NCBI GenBank assembly: GCA_946184715.1
Contig: CAMHGU010000157.1
Location: 1-5,262, forward strand
Reading direction: 5' to 3'
From: an uncultured bacterium
GTDB lineage: Bacteria; Bacteroidota; Bacteroidia; Bacteroidales; Muribaculaceae
Length of the DNA stretch: 5,262 nucleotides
Below are positions 1-5,262 of the stretch, one piece after another. The translations under genes were made by a program, and so were the position numbers. The notes under the pieces were generated by a model that worked only from the letters and a program-made list of their open reading frames with translations, had not been told where the DNA came from and did not search any database. Positions within the stretch are counted from its first letter, which is position 1. Each line of letters opens with the position of its first letter.

Positions 1-29
1 CTTGCGCAAGCCCGAAGAGAATAAATTTA

Positions 30-61
30 TTCGGTGGTTTCGGCGATTATTTGTAATTTTG
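30..61 (+). promoter_or_regulatory. Bacteroidetes-type promoter for the FKBP pair
   Basis: A perfect TAnnTTTG box (TAATTTTG, 54-61) matches the -7 consensus of the Bacteroidetes primary sigma factor. Twenty bases upstream, TTCG at 30-33 is a 3-of-4 match to the -33 TTTG box at the usual spacing. Transcription would start near 66-69, giving a leader of roughly 22-25 bases before the ATG at 91. The box match is seen directly; promoter activity is inferred. Confidence 0.65.
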
Positions 62-90
62 TACCGCTGAAAATACGAAACATCAACATA

Positions 91-675
91 ATGGATAAGA
101 TAAGCTACGCATTAGGCCTGAGTATGGGCCACAACTTCCGCCAGACAGGTATCGACGTGCTCAACGTGGAGGACTTCGCAGCCGGCATCAGCGCGGTTTA
201 CAGCAATGAGAAGCCCGCCATCAGCTACGAGGAGGCCAAGGACATAGTGGCCAAGTTCTTCGAGGAGCTGCAGCAGAAGCAGTATCGCCAAAACCGCGAG
301 CTGGGGCAGAAATTCCTTGAGGAGAATAAGAAAGACCCCGAGGTGAAGGTGACCCCGAGCGGCTTGCAGTACAAGATAATCAAGCAGGGCGAAGGCCCGA
401 AGCCCCGCGCCGACCAGAAGGTGACGGTGCACTATGCCGGGCGCCTCATCGACGGCACGGTGTTCGACTCGTCGATAGAGCGCGGCGAGCCCGCGGTGTT
501 TGCTGTCAACCAAGTAATCCCAGGCTGGGTAGAGGCGCTGCAGATGATGCCCGAAGGCTCGCAGTGGCAGCTCTATATCCCCTCGGAGCTGGCCTATGGC
601 AAGCACGGCGCCGGCCAGATTATCGGCCCCGATGCCACTCTCATCTTCGATGTGCAGCTCATCAAGGTAGGATGA
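91..675 (+). CDS. fklB: FKBP-type peptidyl-prolyl cis-trans isomerase, cytoplasmic (FklB/FKBP22-like)
   Basis: A 194-residue isomerase that would speed cis-trans flipping of X-Pro bonds and assist folding. Residues 1-85 form the helical FKBP_N dimerisation region (ISYALG near the start, then a charged, Gln/Glu/Lys-rich long helix). Residues about 88-193 are the FKBP domain. Active-site positions of the family are present: Y115, F125-D126 in DGTVFDSS, F137, V142-I143, W146, Y169 and F186. Length and layout match E. coli FklB (about 206 residues). There is no signal peptide, so it is probably cytoplasmic. I start at 91 because family similarity begins there; an in-frame ATG at 34 would add 19 unrelated residues and lies upstream of the -7 box. 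It is the first gene of a pair, 41 bases before a lipoprotein paralogue, and probably co-transcribed with it. The family call is firm; the exact symbol is less so. Confidence 0.93.
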   Translation: MDKISYALGLSMGHNFRQTGIDVLNVEDFAAGISAVYSNEKPAISYEEAKDIVAKFFEELQQKQYRQNRELGQKFLEENKKDPEVKVTPSGLQYKIIKQGEGPKPRADQKVTVHYAGRLIDGTVFDSSIERGEPAVFAVNQVIPGWVEALQMMPEGSQWQLYIPSELAYGKHGAGQIIGPDATLIFDVQLIKVG

Positions 676-716
676 TAAATCACAATTTTCAAACTTTATA
701 TTACTACAAACAGACG

Positions 717-1631
717 ATGAAAAAACTTATGATTATGGCTTGCGCAGCCCTGATACTGGCCGGCACAAGCTGCAGCGGTTTCTCGGGTGGCAAGACCCTC
801 AAAGAGAGCAAAACCGCCGACGACTCAATCAGCTACTACGTAGGTATCCTCACCGCCCAGATGATGGAGCAGGTGAAGCAATCGCCCGACTCGGCCAAGT
901 TTGACGCCGCTCAGTTTATCAAAGGCTACGAGGCCATTATGAGCGTGGATACAGCCAATATCTCTTACCTGATGGGTGTGCAGGCCGCTTTCCAGGCCAA
1001 AGGCGCTCAGATTCAGTTTGGCGAAGAGGGCTTCAAGCTCGATGCCGCCACGATAGTTAAGGCGTTCAAGCAGGTGGTGAACAATGACACCTCGGCTATA
1101 GACCCGCAATTTGCCCAGATGGAGATGCAGCGCGTGATGACCGAAGCTCGCGACCGCAAGAATGCCGTGAAGGCTGCCGCCAACAAGCAGGCCGCTGCCG
1201 ACTTCCTCGCCAAGAAGATGAACGAGGACAAGGCGATTAAGAAGCTCCCCAGCGGGCTCGCCATCAAGGTGATTGAAGAGGGTAACGGCAAGACCTTTGC
1301 CAACGACACCGCCATCTACGTAATCTACACCGGTAAGAAGATTGACGGCACCGAATTCGACTCGTCGAACGGCAGCACCGCCACCTTCGACCCCCGCAAC
1401 GTGGTTCCCGGCTTTGCCGAAGCTCTCAAGATGATGAAGCCCGGCGCACACTACGAGATTTATATCCCCGGCGACCTCGGCTACGGCGATAAGGGCCAGC
1501 CCTACGCAGGCATCGAGCCCGGCGCTATGCTCATCTTCGATGTGCAGACTCCCGGCAAGGAGGTGAAAGCCGCACCCGCCGCACCCGCCGCACCTGCCGC
1601 ACCCGCCGCTCCGCAAGTGAAGGTGAAGTAA
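717..1631 (+). CDS. FKBP-type peptidyl-prolyl isomerase, lipoprotein, with duplicated N-module and Ala-Ala-Pro tail
   Basis: A 304-residue probable envelope lipoprotein and folding helper. Residues 1-18 are a lipoprotein signal (two Lys, hydrophobic core) ending GTSC, with C19 as the likely lipidated residue. Residues about 36-175 are an FKBP_N-like helical region with two related modules: ISYYVG at 38-43 followed by FIKGYEAIM, and ISYLMG at 82-87 followed by IVKAFKQV. Residues about 178-278 are the FKBP domain, with Y204, F214-D215, F224, V229-V230, Y256 and F274 in active-site positions. The pocket-floor tryptophan is replaced by F233, and the usual His before Y204 is I203. Residues 285-299 are five Ala-Ala-Pro units, then QVKVK. 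I start at 717 because the signal peptide begins there; upstream in-frame codons overlap the preceding gene. No promoter is obvious in the 41-base gap, so it is probably transcribed with fklB. Its overall plan resembles FkpA and Mip, but orthology is not assured. Confidence 0.92.
   Translation: MKKLMIMACAALILAGTSCSGFSGGKTLKESKTADDSISYYVGILTAQMMEQVKQSPDSAKFDAAQFIKGYEAIMSVDTANISYLMGVQAAFQAKGAQIQFGEEGFKLDAATIVKAFKQVVNNDTSAIDPQFAQMEMQRVMTEARDRKNAVKAAANKQAAADFLAKKMNEDKAIKKLPSGLAIKVIEEGNGKTFANDTAIYVIYTGKKIDGTEFDSSNGSTATFDPRNVVPGFAEALKMMKPGAHYEIYIPGDLGYGDKGQPYAGIEPGAMLIFDVQTPGKEVKAAPAAPAAPAAPAAPQVKVK
1569..1613 (+). repeat. 9-bp tandem repeat encoding (Ala-Ala-Pro)5
   Basis: Five in-frame copies of a GCCGCACCC unit near the 3' end of the FKBP lipoprotein gene. 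Copies 1, 2 and 4 are identical, copy 3 differs at one base and copy 5 at two. They encode a flexible Ala-Ala-Pro tail after the FKBP domain. Near-identical units are prone to slippage, so copy number may vary between strains without shifting the frame. Confidence 0.9.
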
Positions 1632-1642
1632 GACAGTACTGA

Positions 1643-1699
1643 CTCAATAACACAAGCGACCGCCATTATCTGACTGATGGCGGTCGCTTAGTTATTGAG
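1643..1699. terminator. Long inverted repeat between convergent genes, probable bidirectional terminator
   Basis: The inner stem has perfect 13-base arms (1654-1666 with 1677-1689) around a 10-base loop. After a 2-versus-1-base bulge, a perfect 9-base outer stem follows (1643-1651 with 1691-1699). The hairpin starts 12 bases past the stop of the FKBP lipoprotein gene and ends 13 bases before the stop of the leftward lipocalin-like gene. Being symmetric, it can fold in RNA from either strand. There is no clean run of U after the stem on either side, so the termination mechanism is inferred from position and stem strength. Confidence 0.8.
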
Positions 1700-1712
1700 C
1701 AGGAGTGTCGCG

Positions 1713-2279
1713 TCAGCGGCGGCGCTCGAAATCGACGGTGTCGCCCTCGGAGGCGACGGCTCGCATAGTGTCGGGCGTGGGGAAGGTGATGCCGGTGTAG
1801 ATCTCGCCGTTGAAGCTCGAGGTGAGCTCGCCTTCCATCTCCTTTTTGAATTCGGCTCTCATCTCCTCGGAGTTGAGGACCATATTTATGGTGTTGACTG
1901 TCGATTCGTCGGCTTTGCCGTCGTCGTTGTTGAGGTAGATTTCGACCAGCTCAAACTGGAGTTGCTTGCCGTCGTAGTCGGTTTCGAGGGTAGTGCCGTC
2001 GAAGGTCCACGTGCCGGGGGCTACGATTAGGAACATCATCTCCATAGGGAGCGTGGTGTTCTCGTCGAAGGCATAGGGCGTGGAGCCGTTGATGGCGGCA
2101 TTGAGCAGGAGGGTGCCATCAGCGCGGAACTCGTAGTTGCAGCCTATGCCGAAACCCATATCGGGGCGGTCGCGATAGGCGTACCAGTTGCCTACGATGT
2201 CGGCCTGAGTGGCGGCCGTCGCGGTGAGCGACAGTGTAGCGATAATAGCTACGGTGAGGATAGTGACAAGTGGTTTCAT
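1713..2279 (-). CDS. Secreted lipocalin-like protein of unknown function
   Basis: A 188-residue protein with an N-terminal signal peptide (residues 1 to about 22 or 23, hydrophobic core then TATAA) and no lipobox Cys, so probably periplasmic or secreted. The mature part opens with IVGNWY (28-33), followed by YEFRADGTLLL (49-59) and GTWTFDGTTLET (89-100). A G-x-W start, a strand ending in a DGT turn, and a second G-x-W strand are typical of the small lipocalin-like barrels common in Bacteroidetes. Residues about 137-150 are charged and probably helical, and the tail ends in three Arg. It is the last gene of the leftward unit, 39 bases after the phosphatase with no promoter box visible between them. 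No ligand or function can be assigned. The fold is inferred from motif spacing, while the gene and its secretion signal are well supported. Confidence 0.82.
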   Translation of the reverse strand: MKPLVTILTVAIIATLSLTATAATQADIVGNWYAYRDRPDMGFGIGCNYEFRADGTLLLNAAINGSTPYAFDENTTLPMEMMFLIVAPGTWTFDGTTLETDYDGKQLQFELVEIYLNNDDGKADESTVNTINMVLNSEEMRAEFKKEMEGELTSSFNGEIYTGITFPTPDTMRAVASEGDTVDFERRR

Positions 2280-2318
2280 AACTATAGGTGATTAAATGAG
2301 TTGGACGATAAGAGGGCG

Positions 2319-3632
2319 TCAGAGCAAGGGTTTCGACTTCTCGATTTGCGAGAGGAAGAAGCTGCGGAGGTCGCTCCAGCGATAGAAGGGGGCGGCCAGC
2401 GGCTTGACGGCGGGTATGGCCACCTCTTTCTCATTGTGGAGCACCTTGGCGAGCACGGGCGCTGCGGTGTCGCCGGGCTTGCGGAAGAGGATTATCTGGA
2501 TGTTGCCGGCCATAGGCGCTACCTTGAAATCGGCGAAGGCGGTATAGAACAGCTTGGGGTCGAGCTGGCTGCCGAAGCACCCTTCAATCTGCATCAGCGC
2601 GGCGAGCGGAATTAGGTTGCCGTCGTGGGCAAAGCGGAGGTCGGCGCCGTTGATGCCGTCGGCGATGGCGCGGTCGGCGCGCTCAACGATGTCGGAGAGG
2701 GGCTTCGAGGCGTTGGCCACGAGCAGGCCGCCGTTGCCGGGGTAAGACCCGTCCTTGACGTAGAAGCTGTAGTTGAACGTCTGCCAGATGTCCCAAAGCT
2801 CATCGGGCGTGAAGAGGTCGAAGAAGTCCACGCCTTTGATTTCCATATCCTGAATATCGACGGCAATCCAGTAGAAGCTCCAGGCTACGCCCTTGGCGCT
2901 GCGGTATTTGTACACGAACTTCGGGTCGGTGAAAAGCGACTTGATAAGGCGCTCGCCGCGTACGTGCTCCTTCTCCCAGGCGAGATAGTCGGGGCGCCAG
3001 GGGCCTTCGTCGGATGTGTACTCTTGCGAGCGCTTGCTGTGGAAGTTCAGGTAGGGCATATATTTGTTGGTGGCCTCCTGTGTGATTTGCATCGCCGGAA
3101 TCTCCTCCTTGAGGCTCTCGCAGAAAGCAGCCATACTGAGCACGCATCGCACCACGGTGGTGGAGCGGGCTGTGACGCGGGCCGTGGGCGTGAAGATGCC
3201 CGGGTAGTTGCGCATCATTCGCTTGGCGATGGCTTTGTGCTGCCTTACGCCGAGTGGCGACAGGTCGCCGTCGTGCCCTTCGGCCTCTTGCCACACGAGG
3301 CGCAGCCGGCGCAGCACGTCGCGGCCGAGTGGTGTGAGGACGCCGGCGCTGTCGCCGCGCTCCATAAGCTGGAGCATGCGGCTATAGTCGCGGGCCGAGA
3401 TGAGATAGCGCGAGCCGTGGCGCCCGAAATGGGCGGCGTAGAATGGCTGATACCCTGCGGGCGCGGCCGTGGTGGGGAGCCCTTCGGGCGGCACTGGATA
3501 GGCGTAATAGACCCCTCCGGCTTTCTCGGGGGTGGCAAGAACCTCCTCGCGGGTGGTCTGCGCTATGGCTATGGTCGAGATTGCTAATAGGAGAAGGGCC
3601 GTAAGGCTGCGGCGGAGTAGTCGGGTTTTCAT
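2319..3632 (-). CDS. Secreted histidine-type acid phosphatase (clade-2, phytase/MINPP-like)
   Basis: A 437-residue phosphomonoesterase of the two-domain histidine phosphatase superfamily. A signal peptide (residues 1-24, ending AIA before Q25) sends it out of the cytoplasm. The nucleophile motif RHGSR is at 71-75, with H72 expected to form the phospho-histidine. LSPLGVRQH (124-132) and TARSTTVVRC (154-163) match the family's second conserved block and phosphate-binding arginine region. The proton-donor motif is HD at 336-337 (FAHDGNLIPL). Length fits the family (about 400-450 residues). Likely substrates are phosphate monoesters such as inositol phosphates, but the sequence does not fix specificity. 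The HD pair resembles AppA-type phytases and acid phosphatases rather than the HAE of MINPP enzymes. It lies 22 bases after rnhB in the same direction, with no promoter box seen between, so it may be read through from ispB. The long reading frame on the opposite strand here is a codon-bias shadow. Confidence 0.92.
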   Translation of the reverse strand: MKTRLLRRSLTALLLLAISTIAIAQTTREEVLATPEKAGGVYYAYPVPPEGLPTTAAPAGYQPFYAAHFGRHGSRYLISARDYSRMLQLMERGDSAGVLTPLGRDVLRRLRLVWQEAEGHDGDLSPLGVRQHKAIAKRMMRNYPGIFTPTARVTARSTTVVRCVLSMAAFCESLKEEIPAMQITQEATNKYMPYLNFHSKRSQEYTSDEGPWRPDYLAWEKEHVRGERLIKSLFTDPKFVYKYRSAKGVAWSFYWIAVDIQDMEIKGVDFFDLFTPDELWDIWQTFNYSFYVKDGSYPGNGGLLVANASKPLSDIVERADRAIADGINGADLRFAHDGNLIPLAALMQIEGCFGSQLDPKLFYTAFADFKVAPMAGNIQIILFRKPGDTAAPVLAKVLHNEKEVAIPAVKPLAAPFYRWSDLRSFFLSQIEKSKPLL

Positions 3633-3654
3633 AGCGATGGAGTATTATCGGGGG

Positions 3655-4257
3655 TTATTGGAAATCGAGTGATAGCTGGGAGTCGAGGAGCCGGAAGGTC
3701 ATCCGGTGGTGAGGGCTCGGCCCGAAGTTGCGGATAGCCTCGCGGTGGGGCCGGGTAGGGTAGCCCTTGTTCTTGCGCCACTGATACTGCGGGAAGTCGG
3801 CATCGATGCGTTCCATATACTCGTCGCGGTGGGTCTTGGCGAGGACAGAAGCCGCGGCGATGCTCATCATTGTGGCGTCGCCCTTCACGATGGTGGTGAA
3901 GGGAATGTCGGCATACGGCTTGAAACGGTTGCCGTCGATAAGCAGGGCCTCGGGTCGCACTTTCAGCCCGTCGATAGCGCGGTGCATAGCGAGGATGCTG
4001 GCGTTGAGAATGTTGATACGGTCAATCTCCTCGGCGGTGACGATGCCGATGGCCCAGGCCACGGCTTGCTGCTCGATTACGAGCCGCAGGGCATCGCGCT
4101 GGTGCTCGGTGAGCTGCTTGCTGTCGTTGAGCACAGGATTGGAGAAGTCGGGCGGGAGAATCACGGCGGCGGCGAAGACAGGCCCGGCCAAGCAACCTCT
4201 ACCGGCCTCATCGCACCCCGCCTCGGTGCGGCCTTCTATGAGGAACGGCTTGAGCAT
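3655..4257 (-). CDS. rnhB: Ribonuclease HII
   Basis: A 200-residue cytoplasmic endonuclease that cuts the RNA strand of RNA-DNA hybrids and removes single ribonucleotides left in DNA. The signature GCDEAGRGCLAGPV is at 14-27. The four acidic metal-binding residues are visible: D16, E17, D108 (LLIDGN) and D127 (KGDATMMSIAAASVLAK). NDSKQLTEHQR (44-54) and the KGYPTRPHREAI block near the C-terminus are also typical. Length matches the family. I start at 4257 because the signature then begins at residue 14, as usual; extending the frame to 4311 would add 18 residues running into the ispB coding sequence. The start overlaps the ispB stop by one base (TGATG), which favours translational coupling. 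No Shine-Dalgarno sequence is seen. It appears complete. Confidence 0.96.
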   Translation of the reverse strand: MLKPFLIEGRTEAGCDEAGRGCLAGPVFAAAVILPPDFSNPVLNDSKQLTEHQRDALRLVIEQQAVAWAIGIVTAEEIDRINILNASILAMHRAIDGLKVRPEALLIDGNRFKPYADIPFTTIVKGDATMMSIAAASVLAKTHRDEYMERIDADFPQYQWRKNKGYPTRPHREAIRNFGPSPHHRMTFRLLDSQLSLDFQ

Positions 4258-5234
4258 CAGTTGCGGCGGTCGATGATATAGTTGAAGATGTCGCGCAAGG
4301 CGTCGAGCCACTGGCTTTGCGGCAGGCTCTCGAGGTAGGCGAAGGCTTCGCTGCGGATGTCGTCCATAGTGGCGTAGGCGGCGTCGATGCCGCCGTGCTC
4401 TTTGGCAAACGCCACGAGCGTGGCCACATCGCTATCGGGTAGCAGCGCTGTCTTGGCGAGGATTGCCGTCATAGCCTCGCGCTCCGCGGCATCGGCATTC
4501 TCGAGCGCGCATATCAGCGGGAGTGTCACTTTGCCCTCTTTGAGGTCGCTGCCCGTGGGCTTCCCTATCTCGGTGGAGTCGAAATAGTCGAAGATGTCGT
4601 CGCGAATCTGGAAGCAGAGACCCAATTTCTCGGCGAAGGAGGCGAGGCGGTCGAGCTGCGCTTGCGGCGCATCGACTGAGAAGCCGCCCGTGAGCACGCA
4701 GCAGCGGAACAGCGATGCCGTCTTGCGGCGTATGGCGTTCATATAGCGGTCGCGGCTCGGGAGGTGGTTGATGGCGTTGTCGATTTGGAACATCTCGCCC
4801 TGCGAAAGCTCGGTGCCCATAGCGGCCATCTCCTTGAGGATGCGTATGTCGCCGGTGGCGGCGGCGCACGCCAGGGCGCGGCTTACGAAGAAATCGCCGG
4901 CAAGCACCGCTATATGGTTGTCCCATATATGATTGACAGTGGGGTAGCCGCGGCGCATCGGACTTTCGTCGACCACGTCGTCGTGTATCAGCGAGGCGTT
5001 GTGGAGCAGCTCCACGGCGGCAGCGCCGTTGAGGGTGCGGTCGTTGGCCTCGCCCAGCGCTTTGGCGGTGAGGATGGTGAGGATGGGGCGTATCTGCTTG
5101 CCCTTGGCGCGCATATAGTCGTCGATGACCGACTGCAACAGCTCGCTATCGGAGCGCAGCACATTGGCAATCAGCTCGTTGAGCTGCTGCAATTCCTGGC
5201 TTATGCGGTGGCGTAACGCCTCAAAGTTGTTCAT
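4257..5234 (-). CDS. ispB: Long-chain all-trans polyprenyl diphosphate synthase
   Basis: A 325-residue cytoplasmic prenyltransferase that adds isopentenyl diphosphate units to an allylic primer, probably to make the menaquinone side chain. The GKQIRP block (45-50) binds isopentenyl diphosphate. The first Asp-rich motif is D85-D86-V-V-D89 followed by MRRG (93-96), and the second is D212-D213-I-F-D216. K171-T172 and the 146-151 GEMFQI region also match. The fifth residue before the first motif is small (A80), as in E. coli IspB; a bulky aromatic there would favour short products, so a long chain is likely. Exact length cannot be read from sequence. Length matches the family (about 320-325). The ATG at 5234 is chosen because the next Met is residue 41, inside conserved sequence. 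It heads the leftward unit, directly behind a promoter box only 8 bases upstream, and overlaps rnhB by one base. Confidence 0.95.
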   Translation of the reverse strand: MNNFEALRHRISQELQQLNELIANVLRSDSELLQSVIDDYMRAKGKQIRPILTILTAKALGEANDRTLNGAAAVELLHNASLIHDDVVDESPMRRGYPTVNHIWDNHIAVLAGDFFVSRALACAAATGDIRILKEMAAMGTELSQGEMFQIDNAINHLPSRDRYMNAIRRKTASLFRCCVLTGGFSVDAPQAQLDRLASFAEKLGLCFQIRDDIFDYFDSTEIGKPTGSDLKEGKVTLPLICALENADAAEREAMTAILAKTALLPDSDVATLVAFAKEHGGIDAAYATMDDIRSEAFAYLESLPQSQWLDALRDIFNYIIDRRN

Positions 5235-5242
5235 TCCGAATA

Positions 5243-5250
5243 CAAAGGTA
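5243..5250 (-). promoter_or_regulatory. -7 promoter box for ispB, almost adjacent to the start codon
   Basis: Read leftward, TACCTTTG at 5250-5243 is a perfect TAnnTTTG -7 box. The expected -33 TTTG would lie at about 5270, beyond the window edge, so only half the promoter can be checked. Only 8 bases separate the box from the ispB ATG, which puts the expected transcription start within a few bases of the start codon. Confidence 0.6.
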
Positions 5251-5262
5251 CAAATAATTTGT
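5250..5262. repeat. 13-base palindrome upstream of the ispB -7 box
   Basis: ACAAATAATTTGT is a perfect inverted repeat (6-base arms, one central base) that shares its first base with the -7 box. It is placed where an operator could act, but it is AT-rich, short and touches the window edge, so it may be chance or part of the extended promoter. Confidence 0.3.

Noticed and set aside
1..53. Possible tail of an upstream plus-strand gene (frame ending in a TAA at 51-56)
   Set aside because: The few residues available (such as INLFGGFGDYL) match nothing I recognise, and the region overlaps the promoter. It is too short to call.
34..90. Upstream ATG at 34 as the start of the first FKBP gene
   Set aside because: It lies upstream of the -7 box and adds 19 residues without family similarity; the ATG at 91 fits both promoter and family.
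640..657. An 18-base stretch identical between the two FKBP genes (640-657 and 1530-1547)
   Set aside because: It encodes the conserved LIFDVQ end of the FKBP domain, so shared ancestry and codon bias explain it without recent recombination.
825..1616. A 263-codon minus-strand frame opposite the FKBP lipoprotein
   Set aside because: It is rich in Gly, His and Leu, has no domain, and lies opposite a clear FKBP gene; its Cys/Gly-rich start is just the reverse of the Ala-Ala-Pro repeat.
2625..3587. A 320-codon open frame on the plus strand opposite the histidine phosphatase
   Set aside because: The minus-strand protein has a signal peptide and all catalytic motifs. The plus-strand translation has no recognisable domain and is the kind of long shadow that GC-rich codon use produces.
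4258..4311. Longer ribonuclease HII start at 4311
   Set aside because: The extra 18 residues run inside the ispB coding sequence and do not resemble the family; the ATG at 4257 gives normal length and a tight coupled overlap.

Overview
The window looks like chromosomal core sequence from a high-GC member of the Bacteroidales, possibly a Muribaculaceae-like gut bacterium. Four things point there: promoter boxes of the TAnnTTTG type, A-rich translation leaders without a Shine-Dalgarno sequence, an FKBP lipoprotein of the Bacteroides style with a duplicated N-terminal module, and a secreted histidine phosphatase beside a lipocalin-like protein. The genus is an inference from style; there is no rRNA or other marker gene.

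Layout: two transcription units converge on one hairpin. The rightward unit (about 30 to 1631) has a promoter at 30-61 and two FKBP-family peptidyl-prolyl isomerases in tandem: a cytoplasmic FklB/FKBP22-like protein (91-675), then a lipoprotein paralogue (717-1631) with a duplicated N-terminal module and an Ala-Ala-Pro tail. An inverted repeat at 1643-1699 lies in the 81-base gap between the converging units and probably terminates both. The leftward unit (5250 down to 1713) begins with a long-chain polyprenyl diphosphate synthase (ispB-like, 4257-5234). It is followed by ribonuclease HII (rnhB, 3655-4257, overlapping by one base), a secreted histidine acid phosphatase (2319-3632) and a small secreted lipocalin-like protein (1713-2279).

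The genes combine housekeeping (isoprenoid side chains for quinones, removal of RNA from DNA) with envelope functions (protein folding, periplasmic phosphate release, an unassigned secreted barrel-like protein). Every gene looks intact, and gaps between genes are at most 81 bases. I see no mobile element, CRISPR array, tRNA or rRNA.

I found no convincing new system. The most useful observations concern regulation. The promoters at the two ends share an 18-base element that differs only at the two unspecified bases of the -7 box. The polyprenyl synthase start codon also lies so close to its -7 box that the mRNA may be leaderless.
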